From Nitrospirillum viridazoti CBAmc (GTDB lineage: Bacteria > Pseudomonadota > Alphaproteobacteria > Azospirillales > Azospirillaceae), in contig NZ_CP022113.1 in the NCBI RefSeq assembly GCF_000730165.1, positions 248,001 to 312,000 on the forward strand: a DNA stretch of 64,000 nucleotides, written 5' to 3'. The notes under the pieces were generated by a model. That model was not told the DNA's origin. It worked only from the letters and a program-made list of their open reading frames with translations, and made no database searches. Below are positions 40,985 to 49,320 of this stretch, in pieces; the stretch's first letter is position 1, and every line of letters starts with the position of its first letter. Position numbers and translations under genes: made by a program.

Positions 40985-42886
40985 ATGGATTGGGGGCGTA
41001 TTGTGACTAATCTGATGTGGCTCCCGAAAGTCGATGGCTGGCGCGATACCTTAAAAGCTTTCGCCAAGTCTCCTGATCCAACGTGGGCGCAGGCCGTGTC
41101 GCTGGCCAATGCCTGCCTGGACTTTTCCCAGACGAACGCGTTGGATGAGATCGCCCGCCGTCGGTGGGGTGAGACCGTCCCGGACGGGATAACCGGCAAG
41201 CCCGTCAGGATCGCCGTCCTCGGCAGTTCCACACTGGCGCATCTGCAGCCCAGCATCAGGGTCGGCGGTTTGCGCCGCGGCCTACACGTCGCGGTCTACG
41301 AGAACGACTATGGCCAATATCGCCAGGAGTTGGAGGACGAGGGGTCTGCCCTGTACGCCTTCCGCCCAACGGTGGTGCTGTTCGCCCTGGACGCGGTGAC
41401 GCTGACCAGCGGCCTGCGCATCGGCCAGAGCCAGGCGGACGCGCGCGGACCCCTGGACGCCACCCTGGAAGAGGTCCGGCACTGCTGGCGCCTGGCGCGC
41501 CGGGCGTTCGGTGGCATGGTGATCCAGCAGGCCTGCCTGCCGGTATTCCCCTCCCTGCTGGGTAACAATGAGCACCGCCTGACCGGGTCCCGCGCCTGGG
41601 CGGTCACCTACCTGAATGATCGTCTGCGCGCCATCGCGGATGAGGAGGGCGTGGAAATCCTGGCCGTGGATGCCCACGTCGCCGAGCATGGGCTGGGTGC
41701 CTGGCACAGTGAGGCTCTCTGGCATCGCTCGAAGCAGGAGGTGGCGCTTACCGCCGCCCCATTGTACGGAGACCTGGTCGCGCGTCTGGTGGCGGCCAAG
41801 CAAGGCCGCTCGTTCAAGTGCCTGGCCCTGGATCTGGATAATACCCTTTGGGGCGGTGTCATCGGTGACGATGGGCTTGAGGGCATCACCCTGGGCCAGG
41901 GCAGCGCCTTGGGGGAGGCTTACGTCGCTTTCCAGGCGTATGCCCGTGATCTTTCGCGCCGGGGTGTCATCCTCGCCGTGTGCTCCAAGAACGATGAGAA
42001 GAACGCGAGGGAGCCGTTCGAGCGTCATCCCGACATGATCCTGCGATCGCAGGACATCTCCTGCTTCGTCGCGAACTGGACGGACAAGGCCACGAACCTG
42101 AGGCACATCGCCAAGGAACTCAACATCGGCATCGACAGCATCGTGTTCGTTGACGATAACCCGTTCGAACGCAACCTCGTGCGGCAGGAACTGCCCATGG
42201 TGGCGGTACCCGAGGTCTCGGATGACCCGACCTTCTTCCCTAGGATACTGGCGGCCGCCGGCTATTTCGAAGGGCTGGCGGTGACCGAGGACGACCTAGC
42301 CCGCACCACCCAGTACGCGGGCAATCAGCAGCGCGAATCGTTCCGGTCGCAGGCCACGGACATGGCGTCGTATCTGGCCGGCCTCGAAATGCGCCTGATC
42401 AGCCGCGATTTCGACCGGATCGGCCTGCAGCGCATCGTGCAACTGATCAACAAGACGAACCAGTTCAATCTGACCACCCGCCGTTACACGGACGCCCAGG
42501 TGCAGGGCGTCATGGAAGATGGCAATGCCGTTGGGTTGCAACTCCGTCTCACCGACCGGTTCGGTGACAACGGCATCATCGGCATTGTCATCGGCCGCCT
42601 TGAGGAGACTGATTTCATCATCGACACCTGGCTGATGAGCTGCCGGGTGCTGGGGCGCCAGGTGGAGGTCACCACCTTGAACGTGATCGCCGAACGCGCC
42701 CGCGCCCTGGGCGCGCGCCGTCTGGTGGGCGAGTACATTGCCACCGCTAAGAACGGCATGGTAAGGGAGCACTATCAGAACCTGGGCTTCACCGTCGTTC
42801 ACAGCGATGAACTAGGTAGCCGCAGTGAGCTGGACATCGAGGGCTTCTCGCTGAGGCCGACGGCGATCACCATGGTTTCGGAGTAG
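40985..42886 (+). CDS. FkbH-like HAD-superfamily protein (glyceryl-ACP-forming type)
   Basis: A 633-aa FkbH-domain protein. Residues ~75-260 are an SGNH-like region (AVLGSSTLAHL). Residues ~278-420 are the HAD-IIIC domain: LALDLDNTLWGGVIGDDG carries the catalytic Asp pair, with CSKND and VDDNPFERNLVR following. The C-terminal ~190 residues resemble a GNAT fold (FGDNGIIGIVIG, SCRVLGRQVE, NGMVREHYQNLGF). In polyketide systems FkbH converts 1,3-bisphosphoglycerate to a glyceryl unit bound to an ACP. Here an ACP follows after 3 bases, so the same chemistry is inferred. The product would decorate a surface glycan rather than build an antibiotic. Confidence 0.9.
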   Translation: MDWGRIVTNLMWLPKVDGWRDTLKAFAKSPDPTWAQAVSLANACLDFSQTNALDEIARRRWGETVPDGITGKPVRIAVLGSSTLAHLQPSIRVGGLRRGLHVAVYENDYGQYRQELEDEGSALYAFRPTVVLFALDAVTLTSGLRIGQSQADARGPLDATLEEVRHCWRLARRAFGGMVIQQACLPVFPSLLGNNEHRLTGSRAWAVTYLNDRLRAIADEEGVEILAVDAHVAEHGLGAWHSEALWHRSKQEVALTAAPLYGDLVARLVAAKQGRSFKCLALDLDNTLWGGVIGDDGLEGITLGQGSALGEAYVAFQAYARDLSRRGVILAVCSKNDEKNAREPFERHPDMILRSQDISCFVANWTDKATNLRHIAKELNIGIDSIVFVDDNPFERNLVRQELPMVAVPEVSDDPTFFPRILAAAGYFEGLAVTEDDLARTTQYAGNQQRESFRSQATDMASYLAGLEMRLISRDFDRIGLQRIVQLINKTNQFNLTTRRYTDAQVQGVMEDGNAVGLQLRLTDRFGDNGIIGIVIGRLEETDFIIDTWLMSCRVLGRQVEVTTLNVIAERARALGARRLVGEYIATAKNGMVREHYQNLGFTVVHSDELGSRSELDIEGFSLRPTAITMVSE

Positions 42887-42889
42887 ACG

Positions 42890-43141
42890 ATGCAAGACGA
42901 AGCGATTTACACCGCGCTGGCGCCCATATTCGAGGATGTGTTCATGCGTGACGACATCGTCCTCACGCCGGAACTGTCGGCGAAGGATGTCGCCGGCTGG
43001 GATTCCTTCAAACAGATTGAAATCATTATCGCTGTTGAGTCTCAGTTCGGCTTCAAATTCCACACCCGTGAGCTTGACACCCTCCGGAACGTTGGCGACC
43101 TGGTCCGGGTTGTTCGGGAAAAAAATTCCGCCAAGGGCTGA
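42890..43141 (+). CDS. Acyl carrier protein
   Basis: An 83-aa ACP with the phosphopantetheine site GWDS (Ser39) in AGWDSFKQIEIIIAVESQFGFKF, and acidic helices. It follows fkbH by 3 bases and precedes the MaoC/SDR gene by 14 bases, so it is likely the dedicated carrier of this three-gene module and not the fatty-acid ACP. It would need activation by a phosphopantetheinyl transferase located elsewhere. Confidence 0.93.
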   Translation: MQDEAIYTALAPIFEDVFMRDDIVLTPELSAKDVAGWDSFKQIEIIIAVESQFGFKFHTRELDTLRNVGDLVRVVREKNSAKG

Positions 43142-43155
43142 ACGGGGTACGGGGT

Positions 43156-44610
43156 ATGACGGGTGCTGACGTCATTGGTCGACGTATCTTCAATGACGAC
43201 GACCAGCGCTGGTTTGCCGCGCTATCGGGCGATTGGAACCCCATGCACATGGACGCGATCGCTGCCCGGCGCACGCAGGCGGGGGCGCAGGCGATACATG
43301 GCGTCCATGGGGTGTTGTGGGCGCTGGAGACGCTGAGCGCCATCCAACCCCTCGGCGGATTCAATAGTCTCACGGTAAAGTTTGAGCGTTTCATCGGTCT
43401 GAATAGCCCTGTGCAACTGCGCCTCGTCGCCAGCACGGCCACATCGTTGCGCATGGAACTGGCGGTCGATGGCAGCGTGGCGACCATCATCCTGCTGAAG
43501 AAGGCGCCGGTATCTCAATATGTGCTATTGGACGTAGACAATACTCAGATAGTGGAATCTGGCGATATTGCTGTCCGGGAGCATAGCCTTGAACAGCTGA
43601 TCGGGTTGTCGGGCAGTATTGTCGAAGCGGCTGGTCCTGATGCTTATGAGGCTGCGTATCCTCATTTGTCCGGGAACATTGGGGCCGTTGCCGTAGGGGG
43701 CCTGGCGACCCTGTCCCGGTTGGTCGGGCAGGTATCGCCTGGATTGCATTCGATCTTCCAGCAACTCACGATCTCCTTCAAGGACATCGGCGCGCAAACC
43801 CCTCAGGCCGGCGTTCGCTTCAAGAACACCACCGTGGACGAACGTTTCCGTCTGGTCAGTTGCACGGTTGATTCCTCCGCCATCGCCGGCATGGTCAAGT
43901 CCAGCTGCCGGCATCCGCCCACCGTTCAACCCTCGTTGAATGCGGTTGCCGCCCTGGTGCGGCCGGACGAATTCACCGGTGCGGTCGCGTTGATCATCGG
44001 CGGTTCCCGGGGTTTGGGTGAACTGACGGCCAAGATTGTCGCGGCGGGTGGAGGCAAGGTCATTCTGACCTACGCGGTCGGCAAGACCGATGCCGAGCGG
44101 GTTCAAAGTGAACTGGTCCCCGCCGGGGCATCATGCGACGTTCTTCATTACGACGTCAGGGGAGACGTCGATGCGCAGTTGGGTGCGCTGACGCTTGTTC
44201 CGACCCACGTGTATTACTTCGCCACGCCCAAGATTTTTCGTACCGGATCGGCGATTCACTCGGTCGACGCGCATGCGGAATTCTTCAATTATTATGTAAA
44301 TTCTTTCTATAATATTTGTGATCATTTCAATAAGGTGAAATCACCCCTTTCGGTGTTCTATCCTTCTTCAGTTGCGGTGGCGGAACGTCCCGCAGGAATG
44401 ACGGACTATGCGATGGCCAAGGTGGCAGGGGAAATACTGGCGCAGGACATTGATTCAGGGATGCCGGCCGTGAGGACCTTCATCCGCCGTCTTCCGCGCT
44501 TGGATACCGACCAGACGGCCAGTCTTGTTACCGTTCAGACCGAGGCGGCGATAGATGTCTTGCTGCCGATGATTCGGGAATTTCACCATGCCGAGGTGAA
44601 ACACGGATAG
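43156..44610 (+). CDS. MaoC-like dehydratase fused to a short-chain dehydrogenase
   Basis: A 484-aa fusion. Residues ~1-125 form a MaoC-type hotdog domain: DDQRWFAALSGDWNPMHMD, with the D...H hydratase pair, and GVHGVLWALETL. Residues ~135-265 look like a second, degenerate hotdog. Residues ~275-484 are an SDR with nucleotide motif GGSRGLGE near 281 and catalytic YAMAK near 417. It would dehydrate/hydrate and reduce an acyl chain on the neighbouring ACP. Together with FkbH this makes a small carrier-bound acyl group. The order FkbH-ACP-MaoC/SDR is a compact biosynthetic unit in a polysaccharide locus. Substrate unknown. Confidence 0.88.
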   Translation: MTGADVIGRRIFNDDDQRWFAALSGDWNPMHMDAIAARRTQAGAQAIHGVHGVLWALETLSAIQPLGGFNSLTVKFERFIGLNSPVQLRLVASTATSLRMELAVDGSVATIILLKKAPVSQYVLLDVDNTQIVESGDIAVREHSLEQLIGLSGSIVEAAGPDAYEAAYPHLSGNIGAVAVGGLATLSRLVGQVSPGLHSIFQQLTISFKDIGAQTPQAGVRFKNTTVDERFRLVSCTVDSSAIAGMVKSSCRHPPTVQPSLNAVAALVRPDEFTGAVALIIGGSRGLGELTAKIVAAGGGKVILTYAVGKTDAERVQSELVPAGASCDVLHYDVRGDVDAQLGALTLVPTHVYYFATPKIFRTGSAIHSVDAHAEFFNYYVNSFYNICDHFNKVKSPLSVFYPSSVAVAERPAGMTDYAMAKVAGEILAQDIDSGMPAVRTFIRRLPRLDTDQTASLVTVQTEAAIDVLLPMIREFHHAEVKHG

Positions 44611-44678
44611 TTCTTTATTCCATTCGCGGTGCCGTCGCTGCTGGGCATCGTGTGATACAAAGGCTCTCGGCTAGGTGA

Positions 44679-44987
44679 ATGATGAGGATTCTGCATAATT
44701 TCGAAAAAAAATGGCGTCCGGCCATGTTTCTTTCTGCGGTCTTCGTCGTTTCTGCTTTGGCGTGCACGATCCTGAACCAAGCATTGATAGGGTATATACT
44801 GCTTGGGATCGGGATATTTTTGGGTGTTTTATCTCAAGCCTATCAGCTTCTCCTGCCTGTGGGAGCGTGTTCGTGTCCGGCCTGCAGTTACCGGACGGCC
44901 AAGGAGTTGGGCCTGTCGGTGCAGCGCCACGCTGAGGCGGAGTTGCATTGCACCGGCTTGCGGGCTCGGATATTTGGATTGGACTGA
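44679..44987 (+). CDS. Small membrane protein with Cys motif
   Basis: A 102-aa ORF (ATG at 44679 or 44682). Two hydrophobic helices (MFLSAVFVVSALACTIL and GYILLGIGIFLGVLSQAYQLLLPV) are followed by CSCPACSYRTA, a possible metal-binding knuckle, and a short polar tail. No family recognised. It lies downstream of the acyl module on the same strand, with only a weak ribosome-binding site. Confidence 0.5.
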   Translation: MMRILHNFEKKWRPAMFLSAVFVVSALACTILNQALIGYILLGIGIFLGVLSQAYQLLLPVGACSCPACSYRTAKELGLSVQRHAEAELHCTGLRARIFGLD

Positions 44988-45076
44988 TGGTACGATAGTG
45001 ACTGACAGTGCCACGCTGTCGGTGGCGGCGTGGCTATCGTTTCGGTACCGCTTCGATGATCCAGTTCGGGCGAAAA

Positions 45077-45616
45077 CTATTCCCCTGTCGCTTTTCGGGC
45101 CGGGCGCGTGGTGGCTGGCGCAGGCGACTCCACGGACGGCGACGATATAAGGGCGATATTGATTTTGCCCGAAGTCTGCTGTGCGGGGCCTTTCAGGAGA
45201 GCCGAGAGCCTGGCCGCGACGGTGCTGTTGGGGAAGCGACCTTCCCTGTAACCGTGGCTCGCGAAATGTTGCTGGAGAGAGGCTAGGTTTCCAGCCTCCA
45301 CCGCCATCTGGATGTCACGATACTGGCTTTTGTACCACTCCTCATCCACCGCCACCGGGTATGGCAGGTATCCTTTAAAATATCCGTCGGCATGAAAGTG
45401 CTCTTTGGCGGATGGGTACTCACCCCGCGCCACACTTTCCCTGGCCTGCGGATACTGGTTCAAGTACCAGGCTTCATCAACCATGACGAAATCCAGCAAT
45501 TGACCCAGAAGCAAACGCAATTGTTCCTGGCTAATGGAAACCCGGATCCGGCCATTGACGTGAATGGAATTGAGAGCTTCCTCAACGGCGACAATCGATG
45601 GGGGAATCTTGGTCAT
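45077..45616 (-). CDS. YPDV-type repeat protein
   Basis: A 179-aa protein with two copies of the repeat D-E-x-W-Y-x3-Y...A-x-x-G-x2-x-S-A/L-x2-H-F-x3-G-Y-x-x-G/E-x-x-P (residues ~46-85 and ~92-130). This repeat is found attached to glycosyltransferases and rhamnan-synthesis proteins in alphaproteobacteria; its role is unknown, presumably binding. Here it stands alone with a short N-terminal helix and an Ala/Pro/Thr-rich tail. It is on the same strand as the sulfotransferase upstream (60-base gap). Confidence 0.7.
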   Translation of the reverse strand: MTKIPPSIVAVEEALNSIHVNGRIRVSISQEQLRLLLGQLLDFVMVDEAWYLNQYPQARESVARGEYPSAKEHFHADGYFKGYLPYPVAVDEEWYKSQYRDIQMAVEAGNLASLQQHFASHGYREGRFPNSTVAARLSALLKGPAQQTSGKINIALISSPSVESPAPATTRPARKATGE

Positions 45617-45676
45617 GGAGCTTTCGCGGAAAAAGAATCGGGAGTGGTGGGTAAATCGGTCAGCGGATAGGGGGCG

Positions 45677-46891
45677 TCAGGAACTACTGTAACCGAAAAA
45701 CTCCTCATATTTTCCAAGGACGCGTTTACATTCCGACTTCTGCGCTTCGCTGAGATCCTGCCTCCACCGTTCTTTGGAGGCTGTCGCTGATTTGGTGGTC
45801 GCATGGACTGCCCGGATCGCTTCGCGGCCTTCCGACGTGAAATTGATGGGGGAAGCCAATCCCAGGAAACCGGCGATCGCGTCGCCGCAGGTGCCGGGAG
45901 TATCGATGATATCCTCATACCGCACGAACAATGTGTCCTGACGGTTGGATTGCTTGATGAGCATCATGGCCTCGGCGGCCGTGGCCATGCCCATCAGCGA
46001 CGCATGGAAGTCATTGCCCCAGAAGGACATTTGCGAACAGATCACATCCCGCGGATGGCGCAGCAGGACCAATTCCCGTGTGTCGGGGAAAAGGGTCCGG
46101 CTGACATAGCGCACCGGATCGTCCACCCCGCATTTTTCGATGAAGTAGTGGGGCTTCTTTTTTCCGGCAATAGCCGCGCGGCGTTCATAATAGTCGGAAA
46201 CCAGTTTGCGGAATGCCCGGGCAAGATGACGCGGAGCCGCCACCTCGAAGAACTCGTACATGAACTCCGGTGTATCGTACCGCCACTCCTGCTCCGCATG
46301 GAAATAGGGGTTGAAACCCAGCCGTAGGCTGGAGTTCACCAAATCGTCCGGGTGCCAGGAGTTGGCATGGTCTGCCGGTGAAATCAGAGCGCGGTAAGCC
46401 GCCGCATAATAACCAAGTATTCGGGTCTCATAAGGATAGACGTCAGCCAAGATGATGTCTGGGTTGGCGCCCATCTTTTCCATCACCATGGTGCCGCCTG
46501 AGCGTCCCATGGTGGTCATGAGCACGGGGGCCGGGCTGGGCAGGTTTGTGCCGGCCCCCCGACGCGACTTGGGTTCAGCCACCGCTGCGATCTTGAGTGG
46601 GCCAGGCGGTAAAACGGCCCGACTTGCTAGGAACTCGACTGTAATTTCCGCGATGAGATTCAGGGGGATCGGATAGTCGAAGCGATAAATGAAGCCATGT
46701 TGGCCAGCACCGCCAAAACCCTCCCGGCCCTTCAAGTCGTCACGTTCACGGTTGGCGATGGCGGTCCCCAAATCGTATCCATTCAATTTGATGACCACCT
46801 CGATCGGTTGATCGGGGAAATCGGTGTCCGTCGCCCACCCGGAAACCAGCGATCGGGTAACCCGATCAACACAACCGTTCAGCATTAACAC
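45677..46891 (-). CDS. Sulfotransferase-like protein with N-terminal GWA domain
   Basis: A 404-aa protein. Residues ~1-115 are the beta-rich domain seen in neighbours (VSGWATDTDFP, then RERDDLKG and GFIYRF). Residues ~125-400 are a sulfotransferase fold: TTMGRSGGTMVMEKMG as the 5'-phosphosulfate loop, ELVLLRHPRDVICSQMSFWG as the 3'-phosphate motif, and FVRYEDIIDTPGTC. PAPS-dependent transfer of sulfate to a surface sugar is inferred. Some members of this fold lack activity, and the acceptor is unknown. Confidence 0.78.
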   Translation of the reverse strand: MLMLNGCVDRVTRSLVSGWATDTDFPDQPIEVVIKLNGYDLGTAIANRERDDLKGREGFGGAGQHGFIYRFDYPIPLNLIAEITVEFLASRAVLPPGPLKIAAVAEPKSRRGAGTNLPSPAPVLMTTMGRSGGTMVMEKMGANPDIILADVYPYETRILGYYAAAYRALISPADHANSWHPDDLVNSSLRLGFNPYFHAEQEWRYDTPEFMYEFFEVAAPRHLARAFRKLVSDYYERRAAIAGKKKPHYFIEKCGVDDPVRYVSRTLFPDTRELVLLRHPRDVICSQMSFWGNDFHASLMGMATAAEAMMLIKQSNRQDTLFVRYEDIIDTPGTCGDAIAGFLGLASPINFTSEGREAIRAVHATTKSATASKERWRQDLSEAQKSECKRVLGKYEEFFGYSSS

Positions 46892-47214
46892 CTATTCCCA
46901 TCAAAAAAAATCCGCAGGGGATTTGCACGGCACGATTCGGCGACCTCAGGGTTAAGCAAGCGGACTTAGGGCTTGCCCCACGGCTCCGGTCATATTGTCG
47001 CACCTTATAAACCCCGCGATCAATTCACCGCAAGCTCTAATAGGCGAATGCACAAGGAAGTGGAGTGCAGCCAAAGATTATTATTATAAAAATTTGCATT
47101 TTTGCAATGAAGTCAAGAATATTAGGATTTATATCTAACATCGTTTCAAATACCGGCGAAGCAATCAAGGGTGTATATTCCAATACCAACGGCGCGCGTT
47201 TCACAGGGCGCTTA
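46892..47214. other. Intergenic region, partly AT-rich
   Basis: No supported gene. Positions ~47070-47170 are strongly AT-rich. A short plus-strand frame from the ATG at 47107 runs into the IS5 end; I do not consider it proven. This stretch presumably holds the sulfotransferase promoter (minus strand) and possibly the start of a lost gene. Confidence 0.4.
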
Positions 47215-48115
47215 GAGTCCGTTTTAGAAATCACGGATTGGCGTTTCGTCTTAGCAGATTGCCGCCCATGGCGACGTAGATCATGGCCTGAGAGACATCG
47301 GTTCGCTTTTCATAATCACGAACGAGACGTCGCCAGCGGATCATCCAGCCGAAGGTGCGCTCGACGACCCAGCGTCGGGGCAGCACCTGGAAGCCTTTCT
47401 GATCATCGCAACGGCGTATGACCTCGACGACGAAATCCAGGTAGGCGGCTTTATTCATGAGCTTCAAGCGATCGTAGGCACCATCGGCGAATAGGTGTTT
47501 TATCCAAGGCCAGCGTTTGCGGATCGCTTCCAGGATCGCCTGGGCGCCGGCACGTCGGAGATATCGGCTGGCGTCAGTTTGACCATCAGCAGTCGCCCAT
47601 CGGTATCGACGGCGATATGCCGCTTGCGACCGACGACTTTCTTCCCCGCGTCGTAACCCCTTGTTTCCGCGTGCGGTGCTTTGACCGATTGGCTGTCAAT
47701 CACCCCGGCCGTGGGGCTCGCCTCCCGACCTGCCCGCTCTCCATCAACCATTAGCGCGATATCGTGAATGGTCTGGAACAGAAACCGGCGCGCCAATTCG
47801 CGGAACCAACCGTAGACCGTTTGCCAGGGCCCGAAATTGGTCGGCAGCATCCGCCGTCCGCAGCCCGATCGGACAAGATAGCAAACTGCATTGATCACCT
47901 CCCGAAAGTCAACCTCGCGCAGCCAGCGGCGGCCCGGCTTCGGCATCAGCGGCGCCATCCGTTCCCACTCCTCGTCCGTCAGGTCAGACGGATAGCGCTT
48001 CGTCTTCTTGGCGATTTCGGTCATCCGACTACGGCTCTGCTTCGTCCACATCAACAGCTTGAATCACGCCGCCACCACCACCGCAAGCCATACCAACGAT
48101 TTCCCAAACAGCCTC
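47215..48115 (-). mobile_element. IS5-family element (IS1031/IS427-like), 901 bp
   Basis: Left end GAGTCCGTTTTAGAAATC (47215) and the complement of the right end (GAGGCTGTTTGGGAAATC) are imperfect inverted repeats. TTA flanks both sides (47212-47214 and 48116-48118), a typical 3-bp duplication. The right-hand TTA supplies the stop codon of hldD. The transposase gene inside is frameshifted. Confidence 0.88.
47231..48024 (-). pseudogene. IS5-family transposase, frameshifted
   Basis: The N-terminal part (from the ATG at 48024) has KRYPSDLTDEEWERMAPLMP, REVINAVCYLVRSGC, IDSQSVKAPHAETRGYDAGKKVVGRKRHIAVDTDG and LTPADISD. The frame then breaks near 47555. The continuation (AQAILEAIRKRWPWIKHLFADGAYDRLK, then PRRWVVERTFGWMIRWRRLVRDYE) is in another frame ending at 47231. 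Two further departures from the usual family sequence (GRRWLREV and GCGRRMLP) suggest decay rather than programmed frameshifting. Some IS427-group elements do use a frameshift, so this is not certain. Confidence 0.75.
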
Positions 48116-49102
48116 TTAAACGTAGGGGGTGGGCGTCGCCAAATAAGCCTGGACGTAACGGCAAATGCCATCCTCGAGTTCCGTGAAAGGGGCTGAATAG
48201 CCGGCCGCGCGCAGCCGCCCCATCGACGCCTGTGTGTAGTATTGATATTTGCCTTTGAGATGGGCCGGCATGGGTATGTAGTCGATACGAGGGGGCAACC
48301 CGGCTGCGGTGAAGAGTGAGGTCACTAGATCGTTCCAACTGCGGGCACGGCCGGTACCGAGGTTGAACACGCCGCTGACACTCGGGGTGTCATATAACCA
48401 AAGCATAACGTTGACGACGTCGCCCACCCAGATGAAGTCGCGCACTTGGCCGCCATCGGGATAATCTGGACGGTCGGATGCGAACAGCCGGGCGGCTTCT
48501 CCAGCCATGATTTGGGGATAGAGCTTGGCGGGAACCGAACGCATGTCCCCCTTATGATACTCGTTGGGGCCATATACGTTGAAGAACTTCAGTCCGGCGA
48601 ACTGTGGCGGCGTCACTTCCCCCCGGTCCAACGCCGCCCGCGCCCGGCGATCGAACAGATGCTTGGACCAGCCATATGGGTTCAGCGGCCGTAGGGCCGC
48701 CAGGCCCTTAGCAGTAAAGTCGTCTTCGAAACCTTGCGTGCCGTCCCCGTAAGTCGCCGCCGAAGACGCGTAAATCAGCCGGACGCCACGGCTGGCGCAC
48801 CATGACCACAGGTCAAGGGTCAGGCGGAAGTTGTTCTCGAAGATACGGTCCGCGTCCGTTTCGGTCGTCGCGGAAATCGCGCCCATATGGAAGATGGCGC
48901 TGATGTCGTCCTCATGACGTTCCAGGAATTCCGGAAGCTGCTCGGGGGTGATCATATCGTGCAGGCCGCGCTTGGCCAAGTTGAGCCACTTTCCCCCTTG
49001 GCGGAGCCGGTCGACCACGACAATCGGGCCGATACCCCTAGCTTCCAGGCCGGCGACCAAATTGGAACCAATGAATCCGGCCCCACCCGTAACAACGATC
49101 AT
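48116..49102 (-). CDS. hldD: ADP-L-glycero-D-manno-heptose 6-epimerase
   Basis: HldD (RfaD) epimerises ADP-D,D-heptose to ADP-L,D-heptose for LPS core synthesis. The 328-aa protein starts at the ATG at 49102 (MIVVTGGAGFIGSNL, the Rossmann motif). It continues with IFHMGAISATTETD, YASSAATYGDG, YGWSKHLFD (catalytic Y-x3-K), FFNVYGPNEYHKGDMRSV, and GGQVRDFIWVGDVV, all diagnostic. The stop TAA coincides with the TTA target duplication of the IS5 element, so the protein is complete. It is divergent from hldE across ~220 bases, which should hold both promoters. Confidence 0.95.
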   Translation of the reverse strand: MIVVTGGAGFIGSNLVAGLEARGIGPIVVVDRLRQGGKWLNLAKRGLHDMITPEQLPEFLERHEDDISAIFHMGAISATTETDADRIFENNFRLTLDLWSWCASRGVRLIYASSAATYGDGTQGFEDDFTAKGLAALRPLNPYGWSKHLFDRRARAALDRGEVTPPQFAGLKFFNVYGPNEYHKGDMRSVPAKLYPQIMAGEAARLFASDRPDYPDGGQVRDFIWVGDVVNVMLWLYDTPSVSGVFNLGTGRARSWNDLVTSLFTAAGLPPRIDYIPMPAHLKGKYQYYTQASMGRLRAAGYSAPFTELEDGICRYVQAYLATPTPYV

Positions 49103-49320
49103 GGCTTTCAACTTCTCGCGAATTAAGGAATGGACTGTGACGGCCATGGGCGCCGGCCGCGATCATTCCCCCATTAATACAGACCCGATCCAGGGACGCC
49201 AAGCCTTGGTGAGTGGTGTGACCCGCCGTGGAGGTTTGCGTATGCCGTGTGCAAAACCGTTGATGAGGTTGCCGGATCGCGATATTGCTTGCCGCCCTTA
49301 TGTTCCTGAATTGGATCATC

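Noticed and set aside
47107-48195. Small plus-strand gene interrupted by IS5, continuing antisense to hldD
   Set aside because: Splicing out IS5 gives an open frame of about 55 codons, but the second half is exactly antisense to the hldD C-terminus, so it is probably chance.
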